A DNA stretch of 64,000 bases from Rhodobacteraceae bacterium KLH11. GTDB lineage: Bacteria; Pseudomonadota; Alphaproteobacteria; Rhodobacterales; Rhodobacteraceae. This document shows, piece after piece, positions 16,979-25,725 of this stretch. Made by a program: the position numbers and the translations under genes. The stretch is from the NCBI GenBank assembly GCA_000158135.1, contig DS999531.1, positions 3,060,922-3,124,921 of the forward strand, in the 5' to 3' direction. How positions within the stretch are numbered: position 1 is the first letter of the stretch; each line of letters opens with the position of its first letter. Under the pieces are notes generated by a model. It had not been told where the DNA came from. It did no database searches and saw nothing but the letters and a program-made list of their open reading frames with translations.

Positions 16979-18160
16979 ATGCCATTTCTGCGACTTCTCA
17001 TCTGCCTGTTCGTGCTGACCGTTCCCGCACTCGCACAAGAAGCACCCGACCGCTCGACCACTGGCGGTGCAACCACACTTGAGGACATCCTCGCCCGTCA
17101 AAATGGCGACAAGATCGACAACAGCTATCGGTCGGACAATACCGGCCAAGGCAATGCGGAAGGCTTGCTGGGGCAGCTGGGCACACGCGGCGTTGCCTCT
17201 GACAGTGATGTGTATCGCGCGCTGCGCTACGGATCGGCGGATGTGACCGTGTCATCCGATGGCCCGGCCGCAGGTGTCCTGATACAGGATGGCGGCATGT
17301 GGTGGCTGAATTTTCGCACCGGCCCGCTGCGTGAATACGGCACTTACATCATTGCCGGAATGCTGGCTGCCATCGGGTTGTTTTTCCTGATCCGCGGACG
17401 CATCCGCATTGATGGCGAAAAAACCGGACGTACTGTCACCCGTTTCAACGGTTTTGAACGGTTTGGTCATTGGCTTTTTGCCGGATCCTTTCTCGTACTC
17501 GGGTTCACCGGCCTGCTGACCCTCTATGGGCGCGACTTCCTGATCCCGATCTTTGGCAAGGAAGGTTTTGCGACCATCGCGCAGGGCTGCAAATGGCTGC
17601 ACAACAATCTGGCCTGGGCCTTCATGCTGGGCCTGATCATCATCACCGTGAACTGGATTGCCCATAACATCCCCAACCGCACCGATCTGAAATGGCTTGC
17701 TGCCGGGGGCGGATTGTTTACCAAGGACAGCCATCCACCTGCCAAGAAATTCAATGCCGGGCAAAAGATCATCTTCTGGTCCTGCATCCTGCTGGGGGCG
17801 TCCATCAGCCTGTCGGGCCTGTCGCTGCTGTTCCCGTTTGAGATGCCGCTTTTCGCCAAAACCTTCCAGATCGCCAATTCCACCGGCCTGCCGCAGATGA
17901 TGGGCCTGAACTTGCCGGTGCAGATGTCGCCGCAGGAAGAGATGCAATATGCACAGGTCTGGCACGTGATGATCGCCTATATCTTCATCGCGATTATCGT
18001 CGCCCATATCTACCTCGGCTCTGTCGGGATGGAGGGCGCGTTTGACGCCATGAGCAGCGGTGAAGTCGAAGAGCAATGGGCGCGTGAACACCATTCCCTG
18101 TGGCTGGAAGAAGTGCAGGAAAAAGAGGCCGGGAAAGCTGTGGCCTCACCTGCGGAATAG
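16979..18160 (+). CDS. Formate dehydrogenase gamma subunit (cytochrome b556 type)
   Basis: This 393-residue membrane anchor of formate dehydrogenase passes electrons from the beta subunit to quinone. A cleavable signal (about 1-20, ending ALAQ) is followed by a periplasmic stretch and one early membrane helix (about 115-138). A four-helix cytochrome b domain (about 160-360) has histidines suited to haem ligation in the helices near FERFGHWLFAG and VWHVMIAYIF. The ATG at 16979 is chosen because it begins directly with the signal peptide, whereas the frame is open to 16895 without one. The WD40-cytochrome gene begins immediately after the stop, so the FDH electron route may include that cytochrome. 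Confidence 0.93.
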   Translation: MPFLRLLICLFVLTVPALAQEAPDRSTTGGATTLEDILARQNGDKIDNSYRSDNTGQGNAEGLLGQLGTRGVASDSDVYRALRYGSADVTVSSDGPAAGVLIQDGGMWWLNFRTGPLREYGTYIIAGMLAAIGLFFLIRGRIRIDGEKTGRTVTRFNGFERFGHWLFAGSFLVLGFTGLLTLYGRDFLIPIFGKEGFATIAQGCKWLHNNLAWAFMLGLIIITVNWIAHNIPNRTDLKWLAAGGGLFTKDSHPPAKKFNAGQKIIFWSCILLGASISLSGLSLLFPFEMPLFAKTFQIANSTGLPQMMGLNLPVQMSPQEEMQYAQVWHVMIAYIFIAIIVAHIYLGSVGMEGAFDAMSSGEVEEQWAREHHSLWLEEVQEKEAGKAVASPAE

Positions 18161-19423
18161 ATGCTCAGACTGGTTCTGGCGCTTGCCCTGATCCCCCTGC
18201 CTGCATGGTCTGAGTTTTTTACGCTCAAGGGCCATGGCGGGCCGATCATGGGCATCGCCACCGCACCGGATGGCCGCATCGCCACCGCCAGCTTTGACAA
18301 TTCGATTGGCATCTGGACGGGTCAGACCCCCGAATGGTTTGAAGGGCATGAGGCCGCTGTCAACAGCGTGGCCTTCAATGGCACCGCGATCTATTCGGCC
18401 GGCGATGACTTTACCCTGCGCCGCTGGCCCGGTGGGGATGTCGTCGGCCAGCACAAAGGCAAGATTGTCGGATTGGCCGCCTCGAAAACCCATGTCGCCA
18501 CAGCAAGCTGGGATGGCACAATCGGCTTGTGGCCGGTTGACGGGTCAGAGCCGGAATTTCTGGGGCCAACCGGCAGCGGGGTGAATGCGGTCGAGTTCTC
18601 GCCCGACGGATCACAGCTTTATTCCGCAGGCGTTGATGGCTCGATTCGCATCTGGGATGTCACCAGTGGTCAGGAAACCAACCGCCTTGTCGAACATGGT
18701 TTCGGCATCAACGAGATGGTGCTGAACACACAGGACAACTGGCTTGCATATGGGGCCGTTGATGGCGTCACCCGTATCCGGGACCTCACGACCGGGCAGG
18801 AGCGCGATTTCACACTGGAGCGCCGCCCGATCCTTGCCCTTGCACTCAACCCCGATCGCAGCCTGCTGGCTGTCGGGGATGGCGAAGGCTACATCATGGT
18901 CATCGACACGGTGAACTGGCGCATTGCGCAGGATTTCAGAGCCACGTTGCGGGGGCCGGTCTGGGCTCTGGCCTTTTCAGCGGACGGGCAGAACATCCAT
19001 GCCGGGGGCATTGATGAAGCAATGTATAGCTGGCCCATTGCAAACCTGCGCGATCAGGAACAAATGGCCGCGGCCGAGCCCAGCTTTCTGAAAAAACCCG
19101 ATCAGATGGGCAATGGCGAACGCCAGTTTGCCCGCAAATGCTCGATCTGTCACAGCCTCACACCCGATAGCCAACGGCGCGCGGGTCCGACCCTTCATGG
19201 CATCTTCGGACGCAATGCCGGGGCGTTGCCCGATTACCTGTATTCCGACACGCTGCAGGATTCGGATATCATTTGGAATGAAGAGACAATAAATGCTCTT
19301 TTCGACGAGGGCCCGGACCATTACATTCCGGGCTCAAAGATGCCGATGCAACGGATTACAGGGGCGCAGGATCGCAGCGATCTGATCGCCTTCCTGCGCC
19401 GTGCCACGGCACCGGAAAACTAA
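18161..19423 (+). CDS. Exported WD40-repeat protein with C-terminal cytochrome c domain
   Basis: This 420-residue protein has a signal peptide (about 1-18), a beta-propeller of about six to seven WD40 repeats (about 20-290, e.g. GHEAAVNSVAF, then DGSIRIWDVTSG) and a class I cytochrome c domain with CSICH at 327-331 and a likely methionine ligand in PGSKMPMQRI. It would sit in the periplasm. It starts at the base after the FDH gamma stop, which marks it as part of the FDH operon. It may carry electrons between the FDH complex and the respiratory chain, or scaffold the complex through the propeller. Function is inferred; the domains are clear. Confidence 0.9.
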   Translation: MLRLVLALALIPLPAWSEFFTLKGHGGPIMGIATAPDGRIATASFDNSIGIWTGQTPEWFEGHEAAVNSVAFNGTAIYSAGDDFTLRRWPGGDVVGQHKGKIVGLAASKTHVATASWDGTIGLWPVDGSEPEFLGPTGSGVNAVEFSPDGSQLYSAGVDGSIRIWDVTSGQETNRLVEHGFGINEMVLNTQDNWLAYGAVDGVTRIRDLTTGQERDFTLERRPILALALNPDRSLLAVGDGEGYIMVIDTVNWRIAQDFRATLRGPVWALAFSADGQNIHAGGIDEAMYSWPIANLRDQEQMAAAEPSFLKKPDQMGNGERQFARKCSICHSLTPDSQRRAGPTLHGIFGRNAGALPDYLYSDTLQDSDIIWNEETINALFDEGPDHYIPGSKMPMQRITGAQDRSDLIAFLRRATAPEN

Positions 19424-19436
19424 ACCGGAGGAGCTT

Positions 19437-19562
19437 ATGAAAGCCTTTTTCGCCGCAATCGCCCTAATGGTTGCCATAACTGCAGCCGCACCTTCAGTGC
19501 TGGGCCAAATGGGTTTCAGCGCTGCGGATGCAAGCGCGGGGTCTTCGGTCCGCCTTGACTGA
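19437..19562 (+). CDS. 41-residue secreted peptide in the FDH operon
   Basis: ATG at 19437 is preceded by GGAGGAGC and opens a 41-codon frame ending in TGA at 19560-19562, directly abutting the next ATG. The product begins MKAFFAAIALMVAITAAAPS, a classic signal peptide with a likely cleavage before or after VLGQ. This leaves roughly 17 residues rich in small side chains (containing GFSAADASAGSS). The strong ribosome site, 13-bp spacing from the previous stop and zero spacing to the regulator gene argue that it is real. I do not recognise a family. It could be a tiny cytochrome or FDH accessory. Confidence 0.65.
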   Translation: MKAFFAAIALMVAITAAAPSVLGQMGFSAADASAGSSVRLD

Positions 19563-20435
19563 ATGTCCCGGTACCTGACCACCCGTGAGTTGGCGGACCT
19601 TCTGCGCATTGGCGAGCGGAAAGCCTATGATCTGGCATCCTCGGGCGAAATCCCCTGCGTCCGTGCCATGGGCAAACTGTTATTCCCAAAGGCCGAGATC
19701 ATCGCATGGCTCAACGCGTCGCGTTCGGGTCCGCAAGTGGCCGAACCGCCCCTGCCCCCGATTGTTGCCGGCAGCCATGATCCCCTGCTGGATTGGGCCC
19801 TGCGAGAAAGTGGATCGGGGCTGGCGACCTACTATGATGGCTCTTTCGACGGGTTGAATCGTCTGGCAGACCGCTCGGCACAGGCAGCGGCGTTGCATAT
19901 CCACGAACCGGACGGATTCAACAGCCAGACCCTGCGCGATCTGATGGGGAATGCACCGGTGATCCTGTATCAGATCGCACAGCGCCAGCGCGGGCTGTTA
20001 CTTGCACCCAACATCTCCGACATTTCCGGCTTTGCTGATCTGAAAGACCGGCGTGTTATTCTCCGGCAGGACAGCGCCGCCAGCCAACGCCTTTTCGAAA
20101 CCGAACTTAACCAACATGGCCTGAGCCGGGATGATCTGAACACCCTACCCGTCTGTGCCCGCACCGAAGAAGAACTGGCGACTGCCTTGCGGGATGGCAA
20201 GGCCGAGGCCGGGTTCGGGCTCGGAGCGCTCGCCCGCCCAAACGGTCTGCGTTTCGTACCCACCCATTCCGAGCGGCTGGACCTTGCCGTTTGGCGCCGT
20301 GCCTTCTTTGACCCGCCGATGCAAACCCTGACACAGTTCCTGCACTCCAGTCGTTTCTCTGAACGGGCCACCGAGTTGGGAGGCTACGACCTCGCACATT
20401 TGGGTCAAATTCACTACAACGGTGCCAGCGGCTGA
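19563..20435 (+). CDS. HTH (excisionase/MerR-like) - periplasmic-binding-protein-like regulator
   Basis: This 290-residue cytosolic protein has an N-terminal helix-turn-helix of the excisionase/DNA-binding type (TTRELADLLRIGERKAYDLASSG, residues about 6-28) and a C-terminal PBP-like domain (about 60-285) of the kind found in molybdate/tungstate-related regulators. The architecture suggests a transcription factor that senses an oxyanion or cofactor and controls the FDH island or tupABC. It begins immediately after the stop of the 41-residue peptide, so it is probably in the FDH operon, and it faces tupA across a 39-bp gap. Ligand and targets are inferred. Confidence 0.88.
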   Translation: MSRYLTTRELADLLRIGERKAYDLASSGEIPCVRAMGKLLFPKAEIIAWLNASRSGPQVAEPPLPPIVAGSHDPLLDWALRESGSGLATYYDGSFDGLNRLADRSAQAAALHIHEPDGFNSQTLRDLMGNAPVILYQIAQRQRGLLLAPNISDISGFADLKDRRVILRQDSAASQRLFETELNQHGLSRDDLNTLPVCARTEEELATALRDGKAEAGFGLGALARPNGLRFVPTHSERLDLAVWRRAFFDPPMQTLTQFLHSSRFSERATELGGYDLAHLGQIHYNGASG

Positions 20436-20459
20436 TCCTTCATCTTTTCCCAAATACTC

Positions 20460-20472
20460 TCGCCGAAGGCGA
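20460..20472. terminator. Short hairpin between convergent regulator and tupA
   Basis: TCGCC-GAA-GGCGA lies in the 39-bp convergent gap, with AAATCACTTT on one side and TATTTGGG on the other when read from the opposite strand. It is a weak two-way terminator candidate. Confidence 0.4.
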
Positions 20473-20474
20473 AA

Positions 20475-21290
20475 TCACTTTGCATTCGGAAAGAACAGCT
20501 GCTGCCCGTCCAGCATGTAGGATTCGATCGCTGCCTGCCCATCAGGCCCGGTCAGCCAGTCTATGAACCTCTGCCCCGCGGCGGCACGCACACCGGTGTG
20601 CTTTTCCGGGTTCACAAGGATCACGCCGTATTGGTTGAAGAGGCGCGGATCACCTTCAACCAGCACCTCAAGATCGCCCCGGTTGCCAAACGAAAGCCAG
20701 GTGGCCCGGTCGGTCAGAACATAAGCCCCCATGCCGCTGGCCACGTTCAGCGTGGCCCCCATGCCAGAGCCCGTCTCGCGATACCATGTGCCTGACGCGC
20801 CGGTCGGATCGATACCCGCCGCGTTCCAATGACGCATCTCGGCCTTATGAGTGCCGCTGTCATCCCCGCGCGAGGCAAAAGGGACCTCGGAACCTGCCAC
20901 GGCAGTCAACGCGGCAACAATGTCCGAGCCGCCCTTGACACCGGCCGGATCAGATTGCGGGCCAACCAGCACAAAATCATTATACATGACATCAAACCGT
21001 TCAACGCCCCAGCCATCGGCCACGAACTGTTCTTCGGCTGCTTTGGAATGAACCAAAAGAACATCCCCGTCGCCGTTCACCGCATTCCGGATCGCCTGAC
21101 CGGTACCAACGGCGACAACGCGCACATCAATGCCCGTCTCGGCCTCGAAACCCGGCAGGATATAGTCCAGCAGGCCCGAGTTCTGCGTCGATGTCGTGGA
21201 TTGCACCACGATGAACGCCTCTTCTGCCGAAGCGGTCCCCGCCATCAGCCCAAGCGTGACGCTCAAGGCCCCAATGAAACCCCGGATCAT
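20475..21290 (-). CDS. tupA: Tungstate ABC transporter substrate-binding protein TupA
   Basis: This 271-residue periplasmic binding protein has a signal peptide (about 1-22). Family motifs are QSTTSTQNSGLLDYILP at 30-46, binding the oxyanion through the STTS segment, and ASRGDDSGTHKAE at about 139-151. It captures tungstate, and perhaps molybdate, for the TupBC transporter. It is the last gene of the minus-strand tup operon (tupB-tupC-tupA in transcription order), 21 bp after tupC. Position beside an FDH gene cluster supports a role in supplying the FDH metal. Confidence 0.92.
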   Translation of the reverse strand: MIRGFIGALSVTLGLMAGTASAEEAFIVVQSTTSTQNSGLLDYILPGFEAETGIDVRVVAVGTGQAIRNAVNGDGDVLLVHSKAAEEQFVADGWGVERFDVMYNDFVLVGPQSDPAGVKGGSDIVAALTAVAGSEVPFASRGDDSGTHKAEMRHWNAAGIDPTGASGTWYRETGSGMGATLNVASGMGAYVLTDRATWLSFGNRGDLEVLVEGDPRLFNQYGVILVNPEKHTGVRAAAGQRFIDWLTGPDGQAAIESYMLDGQQLFFPNAK

Positions 21291-21311
21291 TCAATATCTC
21301 CGTTTTGCAAT

Positions 21312-22046
21312 TTAAGTTACCAGCCCACCCGCCAGATAGCGGCGCGATTCGGCACTTTCCGGCGCGTCCAATACCTGCCCTGCGGCCCCATGTTCAACCA
21401 CGCGTCCCGCCTGCATCATCACAATATCGGAAGCCAGACGCCGGGCCTGCCCGATATCATGCGTGACCATCACGATCCGCACGCCCTTGGCCGAAGCACG
21501 CAACACCATACGTTCAATCACCTGCGTCGCGCCCGGATCCAACGCGCTTGTCGGCTCATCCAGAAACAGGGTTTCGGGCTCCAGCGCCAGCGCGCGCAGG
21601 ATCGCCAGCCGTTGCGCCTCACCCCCTGACAGCGAGCGTGCGGATTGGCGGGCTTTGCCCTCCAGCCCGCCTTCGGACAGCAGCGCAGCGATCCGCTGTT
21701 TGCGCATCGCGCGTGGTATGGATTGCCGTTTGAGCACAAAATCCAGATTGGCCGCAACCGAGCGACGCAGCAAAACGGGGCTTTGAAACACCATCCCCTG
21801 CCGTGCCTTGTGATCTGCGTTCAAAACAATTCCGTCCTGACAGACCCGTCCGTGATCGGGCGAAATCAGGCCGTGCAGACAGCGTAGCAACAGGCTTTTC
21901 CCAGCGCCGTTCGGCCCCAGGATCAGCGTTGGCCCCGGCCCGTCGAGGCAAAGATACGGCACATCCAGCAAAGCCTTGCCCTTGCGGGCAATCGCCAGGT
22001 CGCGAACCTCAAGCGTGCCGGGTATGCCGGTCAGGACATCACGCAT
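21312..22046 (-). CDS. tupC: Tungstate ABC transporter ATPase TupC
   Basis: This 244-residue ABC ATPase shows Walker A GPNGAGKS (about 42-49), the signature LSGGEAQRLAI (about 142-152) and Walker B ETLFLDEPTSALD. It powers oxyanion uptake with the TupB permease and TupA binding protein on the cytoplasmic face of the membrane. Its start overlaps the tupB stop by 8 bp (22039-22046), so the two are coupled. Confidence 0.92.
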   Translation of the reverse strand: MRDVLTGIPGTLEVRDLAIARKGKALLDVPYLCLDGPGPTLILGPNGAGKSLLLRCLHGLISPDHGRVCQDGIVLNADHKARQGMVFQSPVLLRRSVAANLDFVLKRQSIPRAMRKQRIAALLSEGGLEGKARQSARSLSGGEAQRLAILRALALEPETLFLDEPTSALDPGATQVIERMVLRASAKGVRIVMVTHDIGQARRLASDIVMMQAGRVVEHGAAGQVLDAPESAESRRYLAGGLVT

Positions 22047-22752
22047 GGCGCAGCCCTTCGCGTTCAGCCCGCAGCGTCAGCGAGCTGACCATGGCGTTCA
22101 CCGCAATAGCAATTCCGATCAGGATCGCCCCCAAAGCCAGCGCCAGCGCCAGATTGCCCTTCGATGTTTCAAGCGCAATGGTCGTGGTCATCACCCGGGT
22201 CACATGGTTGATGTTGCCGCCCACGATGATCACCGCCCCGACCTCGGCAATTGCGCGACCAAATCCGGCCAGCAGCGCCGTCATCAGCGCCAGCCGCGCG
22301 TCCCACAACAGCACCGGAACCGACGCCATCTGCGACACGCCAAGCGAGCGGAGCTGTTCGGCATATTCCTCGGCCAGCATCTCGACCACCTGCCGGGTCA
22401 ACGCGGCCACGATCGGTGTGACCAGCACCACCTGAGCGATGATCATGGCGGTTGGTGTATAGAGCAGCTCCAACACCCCCAGCGGCCCTGAGCGGGACAG
22501 CATCAGATAGACCAGCAACCCCACCACGACGGGCGGCAGGCCCATCAAAGCGTTTAGCAGGATGATCAGCATACGCCGCCCCGGAAACCGGGCAACGGCC
22601 AGAGCCGCCCCAACCGGCATGCCGATGGCAGCCGAAATCAGCACTGCAAACAGTGAAACGCGCAAAGACAACAGCACAATCGCCCACAGCTCTGCATCCC
22701 CCTGAAGGATCAGCGAAAGCGCTTGATTGAATTCTGATGCAAATCCCTGCAT
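22039..22752 (-). CDS. tupB: Tungstate ABC transporter permease TupB
   Basis: This 237-residue permease has about five to six membrane helices and the EAA-like loop EQLRSLGVSQ near residue 130. It belongs to the TupB branch of the binding-protein-dependent transport family. I chose the ATG at 22752 over 22773 because a GGAAA-type site precedes it and nothing usable precedes the earlier one. It is the first gene of the tup operon. The 5' region (22753-22912) lies against the terminator of the pyrimidine ABC genes, so the tup promoter is probably there. Confidence 0.9.
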   Translation of the reverse strand: MQGFASEFNQALSLILQGDAELWAIVLLSLRVSLFAVLISAAIGMPVGAALAVARFPGRRMLIILLNALMGLPPVVVGLLVYLMLSRSGPLGVLELLYTPTAMIIAQVVLVTPIVAALTRQVVEMLAEEYAEQLRSLGVSQMASVPVLLWDARLALMTALLAGFGRAIAEVGAVIIVGGNINHVTRVMTTTIALETSKGNLALALALGAILIGIAIAVNAMVSSLTLRAEREGLRHA

Positions 22753-22860
22753 TATTTTCCGTCGCCTTGGCATCTCGTAAGGAAATGCGGTGAATTACAG
22801 GGAAATACTAATGCTTATGTTCAACAAGTACAGACACAAATCCGGGATTCACAACAAGAA

Positions 22861-22884
22861 ACGCGGCCCCGGCAAGGGCCGCGT
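22861..22884 (-). terminator. Terminator of the pyrimidine ABC operon
   Basis: Read on the minus strand, ACGCGGCCC and GGGCCGCGT form a 9-bp stem with a 6-nt loop, followed by TTTCTTGTTG. It lies about 30 bp past the binding-protein stop. Confidence 0.75.
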
Positions 22885-22912
22885 CTGTCTGGCATGTCAC
22901 CAACAGCAGCGC

Positions 22913-23908
22913 TTATTTCAGCGCAGCGTCTGTAATCTGGTGAGTCCACGCCCCTTCAGGCTCTTTTGTAATCGCCGGGTTTTCGGTCGACACAGCGGAA
23001 AGGAGCGTCTGAACGGTTTGCTCATAATCAGCGGGATCAAGGCTGCCATCTGAACCCGCAAGCAGCTTGGCAACCTCGCCCATCATGTAAACCTGATGGT
23101 CCAGTTCCTGGGCCCCCGATGCATCAAACTCCAGAACGATCTCGGCCGCTTCCTCGTGGTGCTGAGACGCATATTCCCACCCCTTCATAGAGGCCCGGAC
23201 AAACCGTTCCATCTTGTCGACGAATTCCGGGTCGTTCAGGTTGTCTTCAAGCACGTAAAGACCATCTTCAAGCATGCCAAAGCCCATCTGAAGATAGTTG
23301 AAAGTTACAAGCTCTTCCGGCGTAATGCCCGCCTGCAGAATCTGGCGGTATTCATTATAGGTCATGGTCGAGATACAGTCCGCCTGCCCCTGAATCAAAG
23401 GATCAGCGGAAAAGGCCTGTTTCAGAACCGTCACCCCGTTGTCATCAGCGCCATCTGTCTCGATACCCAGCGATGCCATCCACGCGTAGAACGGATATTC
23501 ATTGCCAAAGAACCAGACGCCCATCGTTCGCCCCGGAAAATCCTCGGGGCTTTCGACGCCGGTCGACTTCAGGCAGTTCACCTGCAGCCCCCCGGTTTTG
23601 AAGGGTTGGGCGATATTGACCAGCGGAACGCCCCTCTCGCGCGCGGCCAGACCTGCGGCCATCCACGTGGTGATGACATCTGCACCACCGCCCGCGATAA
23701 CCTGTTCCGGCGCAATATCCGGCCCGCCCGGTTTGATCGTTACATCAAGCCCTTCTTCATCGTAAAAGCCTTTTGCCTCGGCAACGAAATACCCCGCAAA
23801 CTGCGCCTGCCCGACCCATTTCAACTGCAAGGTCACCTCATCCGCCGACCAGGCGGTACTGGCTGCAAGGCCAAAGGCGGCGACCGCCCCGCTGAGTAAT
23901 TTATTCAT
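22913..23908 (-). CDS. ABC transporter substrate-binding protein (NMT1/THI5-like), likely pyrimidine
   Basis: This 331-residue periplasmic protein has a signal peptide (about 1-21, ending STAWSA) and an NMT1/SsuA/THI5-like fold; WVGQAQFAGYFVAEAKGFYDEEGL, given here in two parts at about 31-41 and 42-54, is the usual first lobe. This family binds thiamine precursors, pyrimidines or related heterocycles. It is the last gene of an operon with two permeases, an ATPase and pyrimidine-degrading enzymes, so a pyrimidine or hydantoin-type ligand is the best guess. ATG at 23908 follows GGAGACTTGGAG. A small hairpin upstream (CCCCG-AAAA-CGGGG) may set its expression apart from the permeases. Confidence 0.9.
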   Translation of the reverse strand: MNKLLSGAVAAFGLAASTAWSADEVTLQLKWVGQAQFAGYFVAEAKGFYDEEGLDVTIKPGGPDIAPEQVIAGGGADVITTWMAAGLAARERGVPLVNIAQPFKTGGLQVNCLKSTGVESPEDFPGRTMGVWFFGNEYPFYAWMASLGIETDGADDNGVTVLKQAFSADPLIQGQADCISTMTYNEYRQILQAGITPEELVTFNYLQMGFGMLEDGLYVLEDNLNDPEFVDKMERFVRASMKGWEYASQHHEEAAEIVLEFDASGAQELDHQVYMMGEVAKLLAGSDGSLDPADYEQTVQTLLSAVSTENPAITKEPEGAWTHQITDAALK

Positions 23909-23965
23909 CTCCAAGTCTCCTTGTTGCTGTTATTGCCCCGTTTTCGGGGTCTGTTGAATTCCTGT

Positions 23966-24811
23966 TTATCTGCGTTGTGACGGGTGCCAGAAGGTCACCG
24001 CCTTTTCGATCATCGCCACAAGGCCATAAAACGCTGTTCCCGCCAGCGCGGCGACCACGATTTCTGCCCAGACCATATCCAGCGAAAGCTGGCCAACGCT
24101 GGTGGATATGCGAAAGCCCATTCCAACAATGGGTGAACCAAAGAATTCAGCCACAATAGCGCCGATGAGCGCCAGAGTGGTAGAAATCTTCAACCCGTTG
24201 AAGATGAACGGCATGGCCGCGGGCAGGCGCAGCTTCAGGAAGCTCTGCCAATAGGTTGCGGCATAGGTCTCCATCAGATCGCGCTGCATGGCAGTAGCCT
24301 CGCGCAGCCCGGCCACCGCATTCACCAGCATCGGGAAGAACACCATCACCACGACCACTGCCGCTTTGGAGTGCCAGTCAAAGCCGAACCACATCACCAG
24401 AATGGGGGCCGTGCCCACGATGGGCAGTGCGGCAACAAAATTGCCCACTGGCAGCAGCCCGAGGCGCAGGAAATCCCACCGATCCACGGCGATCGCCATG
24501 AGGAACGCGGCCCCGCAGCCGATGACATAACCACTGAGCGCGCCCTTGATGATTGTCTGCACGAAATCGGCCCACAGGATCGGCAGGCTGTCGGCAAAGC
24601 GCACGGCGATCACCGAGGGTGCGGGCAGGATCACCAAAGGCACCTCCAGGCCCCGCACCACAAGCTCCCAAATGCCAATCACCGTCAGGCCAAAGATCAA
24701 CGGCGCAAGGAAACGGACCATCCGCGTATCGGCTTGCGGACCGCTGGCCAAGCGGCTGTTCAGCCACCAGCCCGAAAGCCATAGCAAGAACGCGAATACC
24801 ACCAGCATCAT
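23966..24811 (-). CDS. ABC transporter permease (pyrimidine/NMT1-type system), second
   Basis: This 281-residue permease of the SsuC/TauC type has an N-terminal hydrophobic segment and five to six further helices. The coupling loop is visible as METYAATYWQSFLKLRLPAAMPFIF, cited by parts around residues 180-205 (EAA-like). It pairs with the upstream permease as a heterodimer to move the solute delivered by the binding protein. Its start overlaps the previous stop by 4 bp (24808-24811). Confidence 0.9.
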   Translation of the reverse strand: MMLVVFAFLLWLSGWWLNSRLASGPQADTRMVRFLAPLIFGLTVIGIWELVVRGLEVPLVILPAPSVIAVRFADSLPILWADFVQTIIKGALSGYVIGCGAAFLMAIAVDRWDFLRLGLLPVGNFVAALPIVGTAPILVMWFGFDWHSKAAVVVVMVFFPMLVNAVAGLREATAMQRDLMETYAATYWQSFLKLRLPAAMPFIFNGLKISTTLALIGAIVAEFFGSPIVGMGFRISTSVGQLSLDMVWAEIVVAALAGTAFYGLVAMIEKAVTFWHPSQRR

Positions 24812-25725
24812 TGCGCCATCCCCATTCGTCTAAGGACCATCCGTTCGATCACCCCCAGAAGGCCCACCAGACAGGCCGCCAGAATCGCGGCTGCAAACAG
24901 GGCTGACCAGATCTGGACTGTCTGACCATAATAGCTGCCAGCCAGCAGGCGCGCGCCCAATCCGGCGACCGCGCCGGTCGGCAGCTCTCCCACGATCGCG
25001 CCGACCAGAGACGCCGCAACACCGATCTTCAGCGACGTGAACAGATAAGGCATCGACGCAGGCAGCCGCAGCTTCCAGAACCCCTGAGAGCGGCTGGCGC
25101 TGTATGTTCGCAACAGATCAAGCTGCATCACATCAGGGCTGCGCAACCCTTTCACCATGCCAACAACCACAGGGAAAAAGCTGAGATAGGCCGATATGAT
25201 TGCCTTTGGAATAATCCCCTGCACGCCCACCGAATACAGAACAACGATGATCATCGGGGCCAGAGCGATAATGGGAATGGTCTGGCTGACAATGGCCCAG
25301 GGCATCACCGACAAATCCATCACCCGGCTGTGCACGATCCCCACCGCCAGCAGGATACCCAGGCCTGTTCCGATGACAAAGCCCAGCATCGTTGCGCTCA
25401 GCGTCACCCAACCGTGGTAGATCAGTGACCGTTTCGAGGTGATCTTCTTCTCGACCGTGGTCTCCCACAATTCGATGGCAACCTGATGTGGGGCCGGCAG
25501 GCGCGGGCGATCCTGTTCCCATGTGGCAGGAATGGCGAAACGGTTGTTCAGGGCCAGCCCGACCTCGCCCATATCCCGCCGATCCTTGACCGACGGAGGC
25601 TGGACCTCGGCCCCCGCACGCTCCTGCGCCGTCAGCACAGCCTTGATATTCATCGGAATGCAAGCCGCATACCAGACCACAACAATTGTGGCGATGACGG
25701 TCAGAACAGCGATGAACTGCTTCAT
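24808..25725 (-). CDS. ABC transporter permease (pyrimidine/NMT1-type system), first
   Basis: This 305-residue permease has an N-terminal helix (about 4-24), a periplasmic stretch and a five-helix SsuC-like core. The coupling loop includes RTYSASRSQGFWKLRLPASM (about 205-224). The ATG at 25725 overlaps the GNAT gene stop in an ATGA, which favours it over the GTG at 25734. It forms the membrane channel with the second permease. Confidence 0.89.
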   Translation of the reverse strand: MKQFIAVLTVIATIVVVWYAACIPMNIKAVLTAQERAGAEVQPPSVKDRRDMGEVGLALNNRFAIPATWEQDRPRLPAPHQVAIELWETTVEKKITSKRSLIYHGWVTLSATMLGFVIGTGLGILLAVGIVHSRVMDLSVMPWAIVSQTIPIIALAPMIIVVLYSVGVQGIIPKAIISAYLSFFPVVVGMVKGLRSPDVMQLDLLRTYSASRSQGFWKLRLPASMPYLFTSLKIGVAASLVGAIVGELPTGAVAGLGARLLAGSYYGQTVQIWSALFAAAILAACLVGLLGVIERMVLRRMGMAQ

